DNA from: an uncultured Eubacterium sp.
GTDB lineage: Bacteria; Bacillota; Clostridia; Lachnospirales; Lachnospiraceae
DNA length: 23,359 nucleotides
Direction of reading: 5' to 3'
Assembly: GCA_900552795.1 (NCBI GenBank)
Contig: USBB01000036.1
Span: 1-23,359 of the forward strand
Part shown: positions 1-7,378 of the stretch, in pieces
Numbering within the stretch: the first letter of the stretch is position 1
How the letters are laid out: every line of letters begins with the position of its first letter
Program-made: the position numbers and the translations under genes
The notes under the pieces: model-generated
Seen by the model: the letters and a program-made list of their open reading frames with translations, nothing else
What the model was told of the DNA's origin: nothing
The model's database searches: none

Positions 1-170
1 AAATAGCAAAATTAAAATTGAATAAAAAAATAAAAGATGAAATGGAACAAAAACATCAACATTATCTAAAAATGATTGACAACAGAAAAGACGAACTTAA
101 GAAAGCAGAAGAGAATTTGGTAAAATTTGAAAAATATCTAAAAGAAATAAAAATTGTAAAGGAGAAATAA
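1..170 (+). CDS. C-terminal end of a coiled-coil protein (partial)
   Basis: An open frame enters from the left edge (codons in phase with position 3) and stops at TAA 168-170. The roughly 55 visible residues are almost all Lys, Glu, Asn, Ile and Leu, with a heptad-like spacing of hydrophobic residues that suggests a charged coiled coil. The SD of the next gene (aaaggag) lies inside its last codons, so the two are translationally close. No family is recognisable from this fragment, and the start lies outside the window. Confidence 0.55.
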   Translation, partial: IAKLKLNKKIKDEMEQKHQHYLKMIDNRKDELKKAEENLVKFEKYLKEIKIVKEK

Positions 171-175
171 TAATT

Positions 176-502
176 ATGAGAAAAAAGAGAATTAAAATTG
201 ATTGGATAGTTCATGCAATTCCTGAAGAAAATGGCAAAATATGTTTACATACACATGGATTAAATAAAAGGGGATTAACAGAACTCAGTGTTTTAGATAC
301 AGAAGATATTTATACGGTAGAAGAAATGACAGCAATGATAAATAATATAGTGTGTATGATGATAGAAGGAGAAGAGTTTATTGTAGAGCCTAAATTGCTT
401 CATGTAATTGATGATGTTAATGGAAAACCTAAATTCAAATTTAGAATGTCATACGCAGAATGTTATGGTGAAAAAACAACAAGATTATATTTTATTAAAT
501 AG
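176..502 (+). CDS. Hypothetical phage protein, 108 aa
   Basis: This small soluble protein starts at ATG, about 12 bases after a good SD (aaaggag) lying in the end of the upstream gene. A basic N-terminus (MRKKRIKIDW) is followed by a mixed alpha/beta-looking sequence with no membrane segment. The segment HTHGLNKRGLTELSVLD, followed by a helix and a short EGEEFIVEP stretch, faintly recalls DUF4262-like small proteins. That is only an impression from memory and I do not assign it. It is the second gene of a row of small early-type genes before the replication block. Function unknown. Confidence 0.7.
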   Translation: MRKKRIKIDWIVHAIPEENGKICLHTHGLNKRGLTELSVLDTEDIYTVEEMTAMINNIVCMMIEGEEFIVEPKLLHVIDDVNGKPKFKFRMSYAECYGEKTTRLYFIK

Positions 503-529
503 ATAAATTTCTTATTTCATTGACATTTT

Positions 530-545
530 AGGAGGTGAGAACATC
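530..545 (+). promoter_or_regulatory. Extended SD and ATC start of the 543 gene
   Basis: AGGAGGTGA at 530-538 is a full-length complement of the 16S rRNA 3' end. It is followed after four bases (GAAC) by ATC at 543. The next canonical start in frame is ATG 633, which has no SD. This is the strongest SD of the left part of the window and it has no ATG, GTG or TTG to serve. Confidence 0.6.
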
Positions 546-815
546 AGAAAACCAGAAAGAGAAGATAATGTTATAGGTAAAACTTATGACATTGAGTACA
601 TAGGGAACAAAATACAATTAGAAACACTAAGTATGTCCCATAGAGATATTAAACAATCATGTGTAAGAAAACACAAGAATGTTACACTGATGAATATTAA
701 CGGTTGGGGAGTAGGACAGGCTCATTTCCTAACAGAAGATGATGAGTATTTGTTACTTCCTTGGTGTTACATAATCTCAATGATTCCAAGTAGGAAGGAG
801 AATAATAGTACATAA
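543..815 (+). CDS. Hypothetical protein, 90 aa, probable ATC start
   Basis: The frame is open well upstream of its first ATG (633), which has no SD. A perfect extended SD at 530-538 points instead to ATC 543, giving a 90-residue protein that begins with RKPEREDNVIGKTYDIEYIG. The sequence looks like a small beta-rich soluble protein with no membrane segment and few cysteines. The stop codon overlaps the ATG of the next gene by one base (TAATG), so coupled translation is likely. No family recognised. If the near-cognate start is wrong, the product would be the 60-residue form from 633. The reading frame itself is fairly secure because of its tight packing with neighbours. Confidence 0.6.
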   Translation: MRKPEREDNVIGKTYDIEYIGNKIQLETLSMSHRDIKQSCVRKHKNVTLMNINGWGVGQAHFLTEDDEYLLLPWCYIISMIPSRKENNST

Positions 816-1048
816 TGAAGTTAATATTCCAAAACAGTCGTGGCGAAGAAAGAGTAATCGCAGAGCCAACGAATAGAGAAGAAATAAGTAAAGAGATTAA
901 CAAGTTTCTCGATGACCATAATTTCAAAAGCTATTACACAAGAGTTTGGGAAGAAAATGGTCGATTGAAATTGGATTGTGGCTCATGGAGTGAATTCTTT
1001 TTCGTAGAAGGTATGACCTTTGAAGAATGGCCAAAAACCTCTATCTAA
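815..1048 (+). CDS. Conserved-looking small phage protein, 77 aa
   Basis: The ATG overlaps the previous stop codon (TAATG). The SD GGAAGGAG at 793-800 is rather far away, and an in-frame ATA at 812 would be slightly better placed. The protein is acidic and single-domain, with a pattern QNSRGEERVIAEP, then DDHNFKSYYTRVWEENGR, then CGSWSEFFFVEG. From memory this resembles a family of short uncharacterised proteins common in Firmicute phages, but no function is known to me. The last codons form the 5' arm of an inverted repeat reaching into the leader (1039-1080). It closes the left cluster of small genes. Confidence 0.7.
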   Translation: MKLIFQNSRGEERVIAEPTNREEISKEINKFLDDHNFKSYYTRVWEENGRLKLDCGSWSEFFFVEGMTFEEWPKTSI

Positions 1049-1080
1049 CAAAAAACAGATTTGGCGGTCTATAGATAGAG
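1039..1080 (+). repeat. 9-bp inverted repeat at the start of the leader
   Basis: CTCTATCTA (1039-1047) and TAGATAGAG (1072-1080) are perfect reverse complements separated by 24 bases. The first arm includes the stop codon of the 77-aa gene. There is no T-tract after the 3' arm, so it is not an ordinary intrinsic terminator. It could be an RNA processing or stabilising hairpin for the downstream leader. Confidence 0.4.
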
Positions 1081-1312
1081 AAGTATTTATTAAGAACAAA
1101 CATACAAAACACAAGATTTAATCTTAAAAATTCCAAGTTTTGAAAAGTAAATACGTTTGTTTGTAGGTGGCAAAACAGTACACCTTGGGTGAGTGCGCTC
1201 TAAATTAGCTGTTTGTAGATAGATTTTACATAAATTTATCCTATGCAATCGGTAGAGATACCGTTCACATACGTTACTAAAAAATATTTTAAATAAACAA
1301 GGAGGCTATTAA
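1049..1312 (+). other. 264-base non-coding leader before the replication block
   Basis: No plausible ORF was found. Seen here: the 3' arm of the 1039-1080 repeat; a near-palindrome AAGATTTAATCTT at 1113-1125; a 9-base direct repeat TGTTTGTAG at 1158-1166 and 1210-1218; a short hairpin CGGTA-GAGA-TACCG with a GNRA-type loop near 1250; and AAGGAGG just before the ATG at 1313. It is the largest gap in the left half, placed just before the SSB-like gene, so it may hold the promoter and 5' UTR of the replication operon or an origin. I could not find a convincing -35/-10 pair. Confidence 0.45.
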
Positions 1313-2509
1313 ATGGCAAAAAGTACAGAAAGAAAGGCACTAAAGAAGGGCAAGGCAGGTTTTACACTTATTGGTAAGGTAAAGGTTACAGACAAGACAT
1401 TTAATCTTGACAACACTTACGATTCTGGTTGGACAGATAATCAGATGTATCTTGGCGTAGATTGCGGAAACGGCAATATGGTTTATGGCGAGATGCGTGG
1501 TGGTTTCTTCCCTGATGATGACAACTTTTTAACACCATTTTGCAAGGATGAAAAGGATGATGAAGGAAAGAGTAAGAGAGCAAATATTGCATGGGAAGAC
1601 AGATTAGATGAATCACTCTTTGATGAAATTGCCGATACTGCATTCATTACAGTTGGTGTAGAAAAGGATATTAAGGGTAAGACAGTATATAAAAAATTCC
1701 TTAGTGCATATGACGCAGTTGAATATCTGAATGAGCATCTTAAAGATGGCATGATTGTTAATGTTAAGGGAAATATCGGATATAGTGAATATGAAGATAA
1801 TGTATCTGTTAAGAAGGAAATTACATCTATCGTACTTTCTAAGGTAGAAGATGAAGCAGATTTTAAAGCAACATTTACACAGACTATTCTTCTTGATTCT
1901 AACAGTATTGGCAAGACAAATAGTGAAAAGAACACTATCACACTTGATGCTTATGTAATTGATTATGTAGGTAAGCCTAAGATTAATGGCAAGAAGGTAG
2001 CAATTAAGAAGAATGTTACATATCCAAAACAGTTTGAAATTGCTATCAATGAGAACCCTGAAATCACTGCAAAGATGTTACAGAGATTCTTCAAGGTAAA
2101 GAAGAAGAATACTTTGAATGTTCTTACAGTAGTCGGTGACTTAATTGAGGGTGCTGCTATCGTAAATGTGACAGAAGATGATATTCCAGACGATATCAAG
2201 GAACTGATTGAAATGGGATTATATTCTGAGGAAGAAGCAAAGGCTAAGTGTGCAGTCGGTGGTAATAACCGTGAACGTAGAATGGTTATCATTAAGCCTG
2301 ACATTACTTATGTAGGACAGGATGATGACAGAAAGCCTACTGTTGCTTTTGAAGAAGCTAAGTATGAAGATTCTGACTTATATTTCTATGCACAGGCACT
2401 TAATGACGCTGGTGTAGAAACTGATGATGAAGAAGATACAAGTAGTGAAGCAGATTCCGATGACGCATCAGAAGAAGATGATTTACTTGCAATGTTAGAC
2501 AATATGTAA
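1313..2509 (+). CDS. Probable ssDNA-binding/replication protein with acidic tail
   Basis: 398 residues from an ATG with a strong SD (aaggaggctattaa). The N-terminus is basic (KSTERKALKKGKAG) and is followed by beta-rich sequence. A central stretch around residues 145-200 (DGMIVNVKGNIGYSEYED) looks like an OB-fold strand pattern, of the type seen in large-phage SSB-like proteins. The last 40 residues are extremely acidic and end in EEDDLLAMLDNM, the classic architecture of phage and bacterial SSBs whose acidic tips recruit replication proteins. The gene opens the replication block, ahead of the RecA-like ATPase, helicase, primase and polymerase. The SSB role is inferred from architecture and position; no single diagnostic motif proves it. 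Codon use is more regular than in the genes of the right half, which may reflect high expression. Confidence 0.55.
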   Translation: MAKSTERKALKKGKAGFTLIGKVKVTDKTFNLDNTYDSGWTDNQMYLGVDCGNGNMVYGEMRGGFFPDDDNFLTPFCKDEKDDEGKSKRANIAWEDRLDESLFDEIADTAFITVGVEKDIKGKTVYKKFLSAYDAVEYLNEHLKDGMIVNVKGNIGYSEYEDNVSVKKEITSIVLSKVEDEADFKATFTQTILLDSNSIGKTNSEKNTITLDAYVIDYVGKPKINGKKVAIKKNVTYPKQFEIAINENPEITAKMLQRFFKVKKKNTLNVLTVVGDLIEGAAIVNVTEDDIPDDIKELIEMGLYSEEEAKAKCAVGGNNRERRMVIIKPDITYVGQDDDRKPTVAFEEAKYEDSDLYFYAQALNDAGVETDDEEDTSSEADSDDASEEDDLLAMLDNM

Positions 2510-2515
2510 AAGGTT

Positions 2516-3247
2516 ATGGCAAGAGGTAATGTAAAAAATTTATCTGGACAGACATTCGGTAGATTAAAAGTGATTGAACGAAATGGTTCTGATAAACATG
2601 GTAAAGCATTATGGAAATGTATTTGTGAATGTGGTAGTGAAAAGATTGTGATAGCTACCACATCACAATTAACCACTTTACACACTCAGTCATGTGGTTG
2701 TTTACAAAAAGAAAGAACATCTTCGTGTAACGCTAAATACAACAAATATATTTTATCAGGAGAATTTGGAATAGGGATTACTAGCAATACAAATGAGGAG
2801 TTTTATTTTGACTTAGAGGACTATGATAAGATTAAAGATTATTGTTGGAGTTTTGATGGTCGTTATTTAATCGCTTATGATTCTTCAACAGGGAATAATA
2901 TATTATTTCATAGATTGATTATGAATTGTTTTGATAAGGATATAGTTATAGACCATATTAAACACAATACATTAGATAATCGGAAATCGAAATTAAGGAA
3001 ATGTACCAATAGCCAAAATAATATGAATCATATTAAACGTATTGATAATACAAGCGGTGTTACTGGTGTCTGTTTTGATAAAAGAATTAACAAGTGGTAT
3101 GCACAAATTAAAGTTAAAAATAAGAAGAGAATTACATTGGGATATTTTACAAATTTTGAAGAGGCTGTCGTTGCAAGAAAAGAAGCTGAACAAAAATATT
3201 TTGGAAAATATTCATATGATAACAGTTTAATAATAGGAGGACATTAA
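2516..3247 (+). CDS. Free-standing HNH homing endonuclease with AP2 domain
   Basis: 243 residues, ATG after AAAAGG. The N-terminal ~65 residues form a domain with paired cysteines (CICECGS ... SCGCL) typical of a DNA-binding part in this family. The middle (about 120-175) has the HNH_3-type core: ILFHRLIMN, then VIDHIKHNTLDNRKSKLR, then NSQNNMNH. The C-terminal part (about 178-235) is an AP2-like DNA-binding domain (SGVTGVCFDKRINKWYAQI ... GYFTNFEEAVVARKEAE). It is inserted between the SSB-like gene and the ATPase gene without interrupting either, and its last codons carry the SD (aggagg) of the next gene. Such genes spread by cutting cognate sites that lack them; this one presumably targets this intergenic junction or a neighbouring gene in relatives. 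Confidence 0.88.
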   Translation: MARGNVKNLSGQTFGRLKVIERNGSDKHGKALWKCICECGSEKIVIATTSQLTTLHTQSCGCLQKERTSSCNAKYNKYILSGEFGIGITSNTNEEFYFDLEDYDKIKDYCWSFDGRYLIAYDSSTGNNILFHRLIMNCFDKDIVIDHIKHNTLDNRKSKLRKCTNSQNNMNHIKRIDNTSGVTGVCFDKRINKWYAQIKVKNKKRITLGYFTNFEEAVVARKEAEQKYFGKYSYDNSLIIGGH

Positions 3248-4237
3248 ATGTTTAGAGAAGCTAAAGCTGCAAAAATTGGTGGTAAATTTTTAAGTTATGG
3301 AGAATCAGGAAGTGGAAAGTCTACATTTCAATTAACATTCCCAAACGTTGCGTGTATCGACTCGGAGACAGGTGTAGCTCATTATGAGGGCAAAGATATT
3401 ACTCTTAATAATGGTAAGACTTACAATAATTTATTGTTAGTAGATAACACATCTGATTTAGATGAGTTAGAAGAAGACTTAGACGCTTTCATTGATGGTG
3501 AATATGATGGGAAGATTGAAACGCTTTCTATTGACTCCGAAACAAAATTTTATGCAACAATGCAGATTGGTGCAACCGAAGTAGAAGAGAGACGTGCAAG
3601 AAAGAAGGGTGGAGATGTTGATGACGCTGGTATAAGTGTTAAGCAGTGGGGGCGTATTAAGATTCTTAATATGAAACTTCAGCAAGCAAAGATTGACCTT
3701 TCTTCTAAGGGTACACACGTTGTATCTGTAGCACAGGAAGTAGAGATTAAGGATGATGATGGCAAGAAGGTAATTGGTTACAAGCCTGATATGCATAAGT
3801 CAGTTAAGTTTGATTATGATACAATTCTTCGTCACTACACAAAGAAGGACAAGGATGGCAATGTATCTTTCTGGGCAGAAGTTATCAAAGATAGAACTAA
3901 TGTAACAAAGGTTGGTCAACATATCGAAAATCCTTGCTTTGATATTTGGAAGGGTTACTACGATTCTATGAATGGTCTTGAAGTAAATAAGACTTCTTAC
4001 AAGAATGATTTAAAGACTTCTACTGAATCTATGGTAGATAAGGCTGATAAGGCTGAGGATCTTGCTAATGAGTGGAAGGAAATGATGAAACAGCTCAAGG
4101 AAGATAAAAACATGGACGCTATCAGCAAAATCAATAATCTCATTAAAGAGAAGAAGATTGATGTAAAGAAGATTGAAATGCAGACTGTTGAAGACTTAAC
4201 TGAATTGGTTGATTTCACAAAATTACAGTTAGCATAA
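3248..4237 (+). CDS. RecA-fold ATPase, Sak4-like recombination protein
   Basis: 329 residues, ATG right after the preceding TAA (TAAATG), SD aggagg. A Walker A motif GESGSGKST spans residues 18-26. A Walker B-like strand (TLSIDSETKFY) follows around residue 95, and further core strands (GTHVVSVAQEVE) around residue 155. This compact layout matches the phage AAA/RecA-like 'Sak4' ATPases that help single-strand annealing or recombination with a cognate SSB. The adjacent SSB-like gene (separated only by the mobile HNH gene) fits this. The C-terminal third is helical and lysine/glutamate-rich and may be a protein-contact region. The nucleotide-binding role is clear; the recombination role is inferred from family and context. 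Confidence 0.75.
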   Translation: MFREAKAAKIGGKFLSYGESGSGKSTFQLTFPNVACIDSETGVAHYEGKDITLNNGKTYNNLLLVDNTSDLDELEEDLDAFIDGEYDGKIETLSIDSETKFYATMQIGATEVEERRARKKGGDVDDAGISVKQWGRIKILNMKLQQAKIDLSSKGTHVVSVAQEVEIKDDDGKKVIGYKPDMHKSVKFDYDTILRHYTKKDKDGNVSFWAEVIKDRTNVTKVGQHIENPCFDIWKGYYDSMNGLEVNKTSYKNDLKTSTESMVDKADKAEDLANEWKEMMKQLKEDKNMDAISKINNLIKEKKIDVKKIEMQTVEDLTELVDFTKLQLA

Positions 4238-4258
4238 GAGAATGATAAAAAAAATAAG

Positions 4259-4291
4259 TATTTGCTCTGGTGTAATAAGCCAGAGCAAATA
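4259..4291 (+). repeat. 12-bp perfect hairpin before the 4308 gene
   Basis: TATTTGCTCTGG (4259-4270) and CCAGAGCAAATA (4280-4291) pair perfectly around a 9-base loop. On the + strand no T-tract follows; instead the SD of the next gene begins about three bases later. On the - strand the hairpin is followed by a run of eight T (complement of A8 at 4247-4254), giving intrinsic-terminator geometry in that direction. It may be an RNase processing site, a translation-tuning stem, or a terminator against antisense transcription. Confidence 0.7.
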
Positions 4292-4307
4292 GATTAGAGG
4301 TGAGTTT

Positions 4308-4769
4308 TTGGCTCGTGCAAAGAAAGAACCAAAGAATAAAGAATGGATTGACCTTTGTGAATATGTAAAAAAGGAAATATTACAATATGACGACAATATG
4401 AAACTGCCTAAACATCTTATTTTGAAATTACAAGGTTTGAAGAAAGGTTTGCATATTGCAAATAACAATATAGAAAGTGAAGCGTGTTATGACGATTACA
4501 CAATCTTATGTGCATTTAAGTTATGTAAGAGAAAAATCTTAGATTATCTTGTTAAGAATGAAACCAAAATCAAGGATGAAACGCACAAAATCAATTTGAT
4601 TGTCAAGATGGTAGAACCAGAAATCAACGATGTGTATATCCGATTACAACAAGCTAAAAAGAAAGAAGAAAAAATACAGAGTGAGTCTTTTGATAACCAG
4701 TTTAATGAAGGTGCTGAATATTCAAAGAAGACAAAAGATGTCAATGATAAATTAAAGAAACTATTTTAG
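4308..4769 (+). CDS. Hypothetical replication-block protein, 153 aa
   Basis: TTG start four bases after GGTGA (SD agaggtga), directly downstream of a strong hairpin. The protein is strongly basic and almost wholly alpha-helical by composition: an N-terminal basic run (ARAKKEPKNKEW), several amphipathic helices, and a Lys/Gln/Glu-rich C-terminal part that looks like coiled coil, ending KLKKLF. It lies between the Sak4-like ATPase and the DnaB helicase. Helicase loaders or loader-like factors often sit there, but I see no Walker motif and no recognisable loader domain. The role is therefore open. Confidence 0.65.
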   Translation: MARAKKEPKNKEWIDLCEYVKKEILQYDDNMKLPKHLILKLQGLKKGLHIANNNIESEACYDDYTILCAFKLCKRKILDYLVKNETKIKDETHKINLIVKMVEPEINDVYIRLQQAKKKEEKIQSESFDNQFNEGAEYSKKTKDVNDKLKKLF

Positions 4770-4778
4770 GAGGGACAA

Positions 4779-6281
4779 TTGGCTCAGAGTAAGAACGAAA
4801 AGAAAACAACTCCTTTTCAGGAAGAACTTATAAAAGCAGCAAAGACAGTAAAAGAATATAAACTCGCTTGTGAAGCCAATATTGTTTCTATCTTTTTTAA
4901 GAAACCTGATTTGATGTATGACTACCAATTAAAATTGGAAGACTTTACTGAGAATACTTGGAGAGTTTATTGGCAGATTGCATATGACATAGTTATTAAA
5001 GAGAAGAAATCAACACTTGATGAGATTACTGTTGGTTTATATCTCGAAAAACATAGTAAATTAAAACAGAAATATGATGAGTATGGTGGTTTTGATACCA
5101 TCGAAAAGGCTACTGAGTATGTAAAAGTAGAAAATATTAATGGATACATAGCAGAACTTAATAAGTGGAATACAGTTTTGATGTTGTTGAAAAACAAGTT
5201 TCCAGTATATGACAGACTAAGCGAATTTGCAGATATGTCTTTAGATGATATTTATGTTGAATATGAAGCAATTCTGAACCACATTTTTATCAATGCAGAT
5301 GAAGAAACTAAGTCATATTCCATAGAAGAAGGTATTGACGAACTGATAAATGAATTGAATGAAGGTATCGCTGTTGGTCTTCCATACAATGATATGGCTT
5401 TATTAAACAAAGAAACAGGCGGTCAGATGACAGGCAATATTACTTTGATTGGTGGTTTATCAAATATGGGTAAGACAACGTTGGTAAGGTCTATGTGTAT
5501 TCCTTCAACAATAAAACATGGTGAAAAGTTAGTAATCATGATTAATGAAGAAGGCAAGAAGAAATGGCAGAGAGAAATGTTGGTGTGGGTTGCCAACAAC
5601 ATTTACAAATTCGACTTGCAGAAGTTTGTTGTAAGAGATGGTAAGTATTCAGATGAAGTTATGGAAATGCTTAGAAAATGTGCAGATTGGATTAAGTCAA
5701 AAGCAAGTGATAATACAATCACAATCATTCCATTCAATAAGTATCGTACTGAAAAGGCTATTAAAGTCATTAAGAAATATGCGAGTTTGGGTGTTAAGTA
5801 TTTCATCCTTGATACTTTCAAAGCAGATTCAGGTAGTAGAAATGACAGGATGTGGTTAGAAATGCAACAAGCTATGGTTGATATTTATGATGCAGTTAAA
5901 TCAGATGGTGGTAAAGATGTACATATTACAATCACATTTCAGTTGGCAAAGTCATCTGCAAGACAGAGATTTTACAGTCAAGATAATATTGGACAAGCGA
6001 AGAATATTATTGACGTTGCAAGTACTTGTATTATGATTCGTGATGTTTTTGATGATGAATATACAGGCGAAAAAAATGCTTTAAAGGTTTACAAATTAGA
6101 AGGTAAGAATGGTAAATCAAAGATTCCTGTCAATTTAGACCATGATAAGCATTATCAATTACTATTTATTGTTAAGAATAGAGAGGGTGCTGCGAATACA
6201 GTTCAAATTGTCGTAGAACATGATATGAGCAGAAACCTATTAAAAGAAGTAGGATTTACTTCTGTACCAGTTGATTTTTAA
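4779..6281 (+). CDS. Replicative DNA helicase, DnaB-like (RecA fold)
   Basis: 500 residues from TTG 4779 (SD aggagg). The N-terminal ~150 residues are helical, like the DnaB N-terminal domain. The C-terminal half is a RecA-fold motor with Walker A GGLSNMGKTT at about residues 225-234, a following MINEEG strand (motif 1a region), Walker B YFILDTFKAD around residue 345, a sensor-like ITITFQLAKSSARQR, and a late VKNREG motif near the arginine-finger position, as in DnaB/gp4-type helicases. It would unwind the phage fork with the primase encoded next (20-base gap), an arrangement usual for phages. The linker and loader-contact region is not recognisable. Full family length and no intein or truncation. 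Confidence 0.85.
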   Translation: MAQSKNEKKTTPFQEELIKAAKTVKEYKLACEANIVSIFFKKPDLMYDYQLKLEDFTENTWRVYWQIAYDIVIKEKKSTLDEITVGLYLEKHSKLKQKYDEYGGFDTIEKATEYVKVENINGYIAELNKWNTVLMLLKNKFPVYDRLSEFADMSLDDIYVEYEAILNHIFINADEETKSYSIEEGIDELINELNEGIAVGLPYNDMALLNKETGGQMTGNITLIGGLSNMGKTTLVRSMCIPSTIKHGEKLVIMINEEGKKKWQREMLVWVANNIYKFDLQKFVVRDGKYSDEVMEMLRKCADWIKSKASDNTITIIPFNKYRTEKAIKVIKKYASLGVKYFILDTFKADSGSRNDRMWLEMQQAMVDIYDAVKSDGGKDVHITITFQLAKSSARQRFYSQDNIGQAKNIIDVASTCIMIRDVFDDEYTGEKNALKVYKLEGKNGKSKIPVNLDHDKHYQLLFIVKNREGAANTVQIVVEHDMSRNLLKEVGFTSVPVDF

Positions 6282-6285
6282 GGAA

Positions 6286-6304
6286 AAGGCGGTGAGCGTA
6301 CATT
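6286..6304 (+). promoter_or_regulatory. SD and ATT start of the primase gene
   Basis: AAGGCGGTGA (6286-6295) is followed after six bases by ATT 6302. The TGA inside this SD is in frame, so translation cannot begin upstream of it. The next canonical start in frame is TTG 6359, 57 bases later and without an SD. ATT is the only near-cognate codon at a workable distance. Confidence 0.7.
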
Positions 6305-7378
6305 AATGCAGACGATTTAAAAGAATACATAATTGAAAATGACAGTGTATTCACAATATTGGAATCATTAGGATGTCATGATATCAAAGAATATCAAGGC
6401 GAATGGCGAGCTGCCTTACCTGACGGTACAAATAAGACTGCTGTATGTGTAAAGAAAAACAATCTCTCATCTGCTATTAGATGTGGCGATGGCAACAAAA
6501 TGGGGGACATATTCACTTTGGTAATGGAGATAAAAAACCTTCCATTTGGTAAAGCGAATAAATATCTGCATAAGGTATTAGGTTTGAGTTACACATACAA
6601 CAGTAAAGAAAAAGAAGAAGAAAAAAATGACCCATTACAAATCTTCAAAAAGGTAAGAAAGAAACGACATACGTTAGATAAAGACGTTCCCATATATGAT
6701 GATTCGTGTATGAAAGAATATGTGGATTTACCCTATATTGGTTGGATTAGAGAAGGTGTTATGCCGTTTGCTTGTAAGAGATTTAATATTGGGTATTCAT
6801 ATGATAGAAAACGAATTGTTATTCCAGAACGTAAATGGGATGGAGATGACAATGATTATATAGGTGTTAGTGGCAGAACAACAGTAGAAAACTATGAAAT
6901 ATTTGATATTCCTAAATTCTTTAAGTTATCAAATACATATCCAAAAGGTATCAATGTTTACGGGTTGAATGAGAATTATAAAACAATACAAGAGGCTGGA
7001 TATTGTGTAGCATTAGAAGCTCAAAAGTCAGTATTGAAAAGATACTCACGAAAAGATGGTACGGCTGTTGCAATAGGTAATTGCGAGTTTACAGAAGAAC
7101 AAGTAAAGATACTAATTAGTCTTAATGTTGAAATTATCATTGCTCTTGATGAAGGAATTGACATCAATTTGGTTAGAAGAGAATGTGAGAAATTTTATCC
7201 TATCAGAAAAGTTTCTTATATGTATGACAAATGGGGATTGATTAAAAAGGGTAGTAAAGATAGTCCTGCTGATATGCCTAACAAAATATACGAATTTATG
7301 AAGAAACATAGAACAGTTTATGATGAGCAAGAAAGGAGATTATATAAGGATTGGCTAGAAAAACAAGGGAAGAATTAA
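6302..7378 (+). CDS. DNA primase (TOPRIM), probable ATT start
   Basis: 358 residues if read from ATT 6302. The first ~90 residues follow the plan of a DnaG-type zinc domain (ILESLGCHDIKEYQGEW ... SSAIRCGDGNKMGDIFTLV), but the usual CPFH and CxxC zinc ligands are missing, so metal binding there is doubtful. The middle carries conserved sequence upstream of a TOPRIM fold. A TOPRIM-like core lies around residues 215-300: YCVALEAQKSVLKRY supplies the glutamate, then AVAIGNCEFTEEQV, then EIIIALDEGID supplies the acidic DxD-like strand. It would make RNA primers for the polymerase encoded downstream. Its 3' end overlaps the next gene by 28 bases. Starting at TTG 6359 would remove the first helix. 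Confidence 0.75.
   Translation: MNADDLKEYIIENDSVFTILESLGCHDIKEYQGEWRAALPDGTNKTAVCVKKNNLSSAIRCGDGNKMGDIFTLVMEIKNLPFGKANKYLHKVLGLSYTYNSKEKEEEKNDPLQIFKKVRKKRHTLDKDVPIYDDSCMKEYVDLPYIGWIREGVMPFACKRFNIGYSYDRKRIVIPERKWDGDDNDYIGVSGRTTVENYEIFDIPKFFKLSNTYPKGINVYGLNENYKTIQEAGYCVALEAQKSVLKRYSRKDGTAVAIGNCEFTEEQVKILISLNVEIIIALDEGIDINLVRRECEKFYPIRKVSYMYDKWGLIKKGSKDSPADMPNKIYEFMKKHRTVYDEQERRLYKDWLEKQGKN

Noticed and set aside
1158..1218. CRISPR-like or iteron array in the leader
   Set aside because: Only two copies of a 9-base repeat are present, with no regular spacing, so neither a CRISPR array nor a convincing iteron set is supported.
1245..1265. Riboswitch or small RNA based on the CGGTA-GAGA-TACCG stem
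   Set aside because: A five-base stem is expected by chance, and no known riboswitch consensus could be matched in the leader.
4779..6281. Intein in the helicase gene
   Set aside because: The length (500 aa) is normal for a DnaB-type helicase and motifs run continuously with no splicing-domain blocks.
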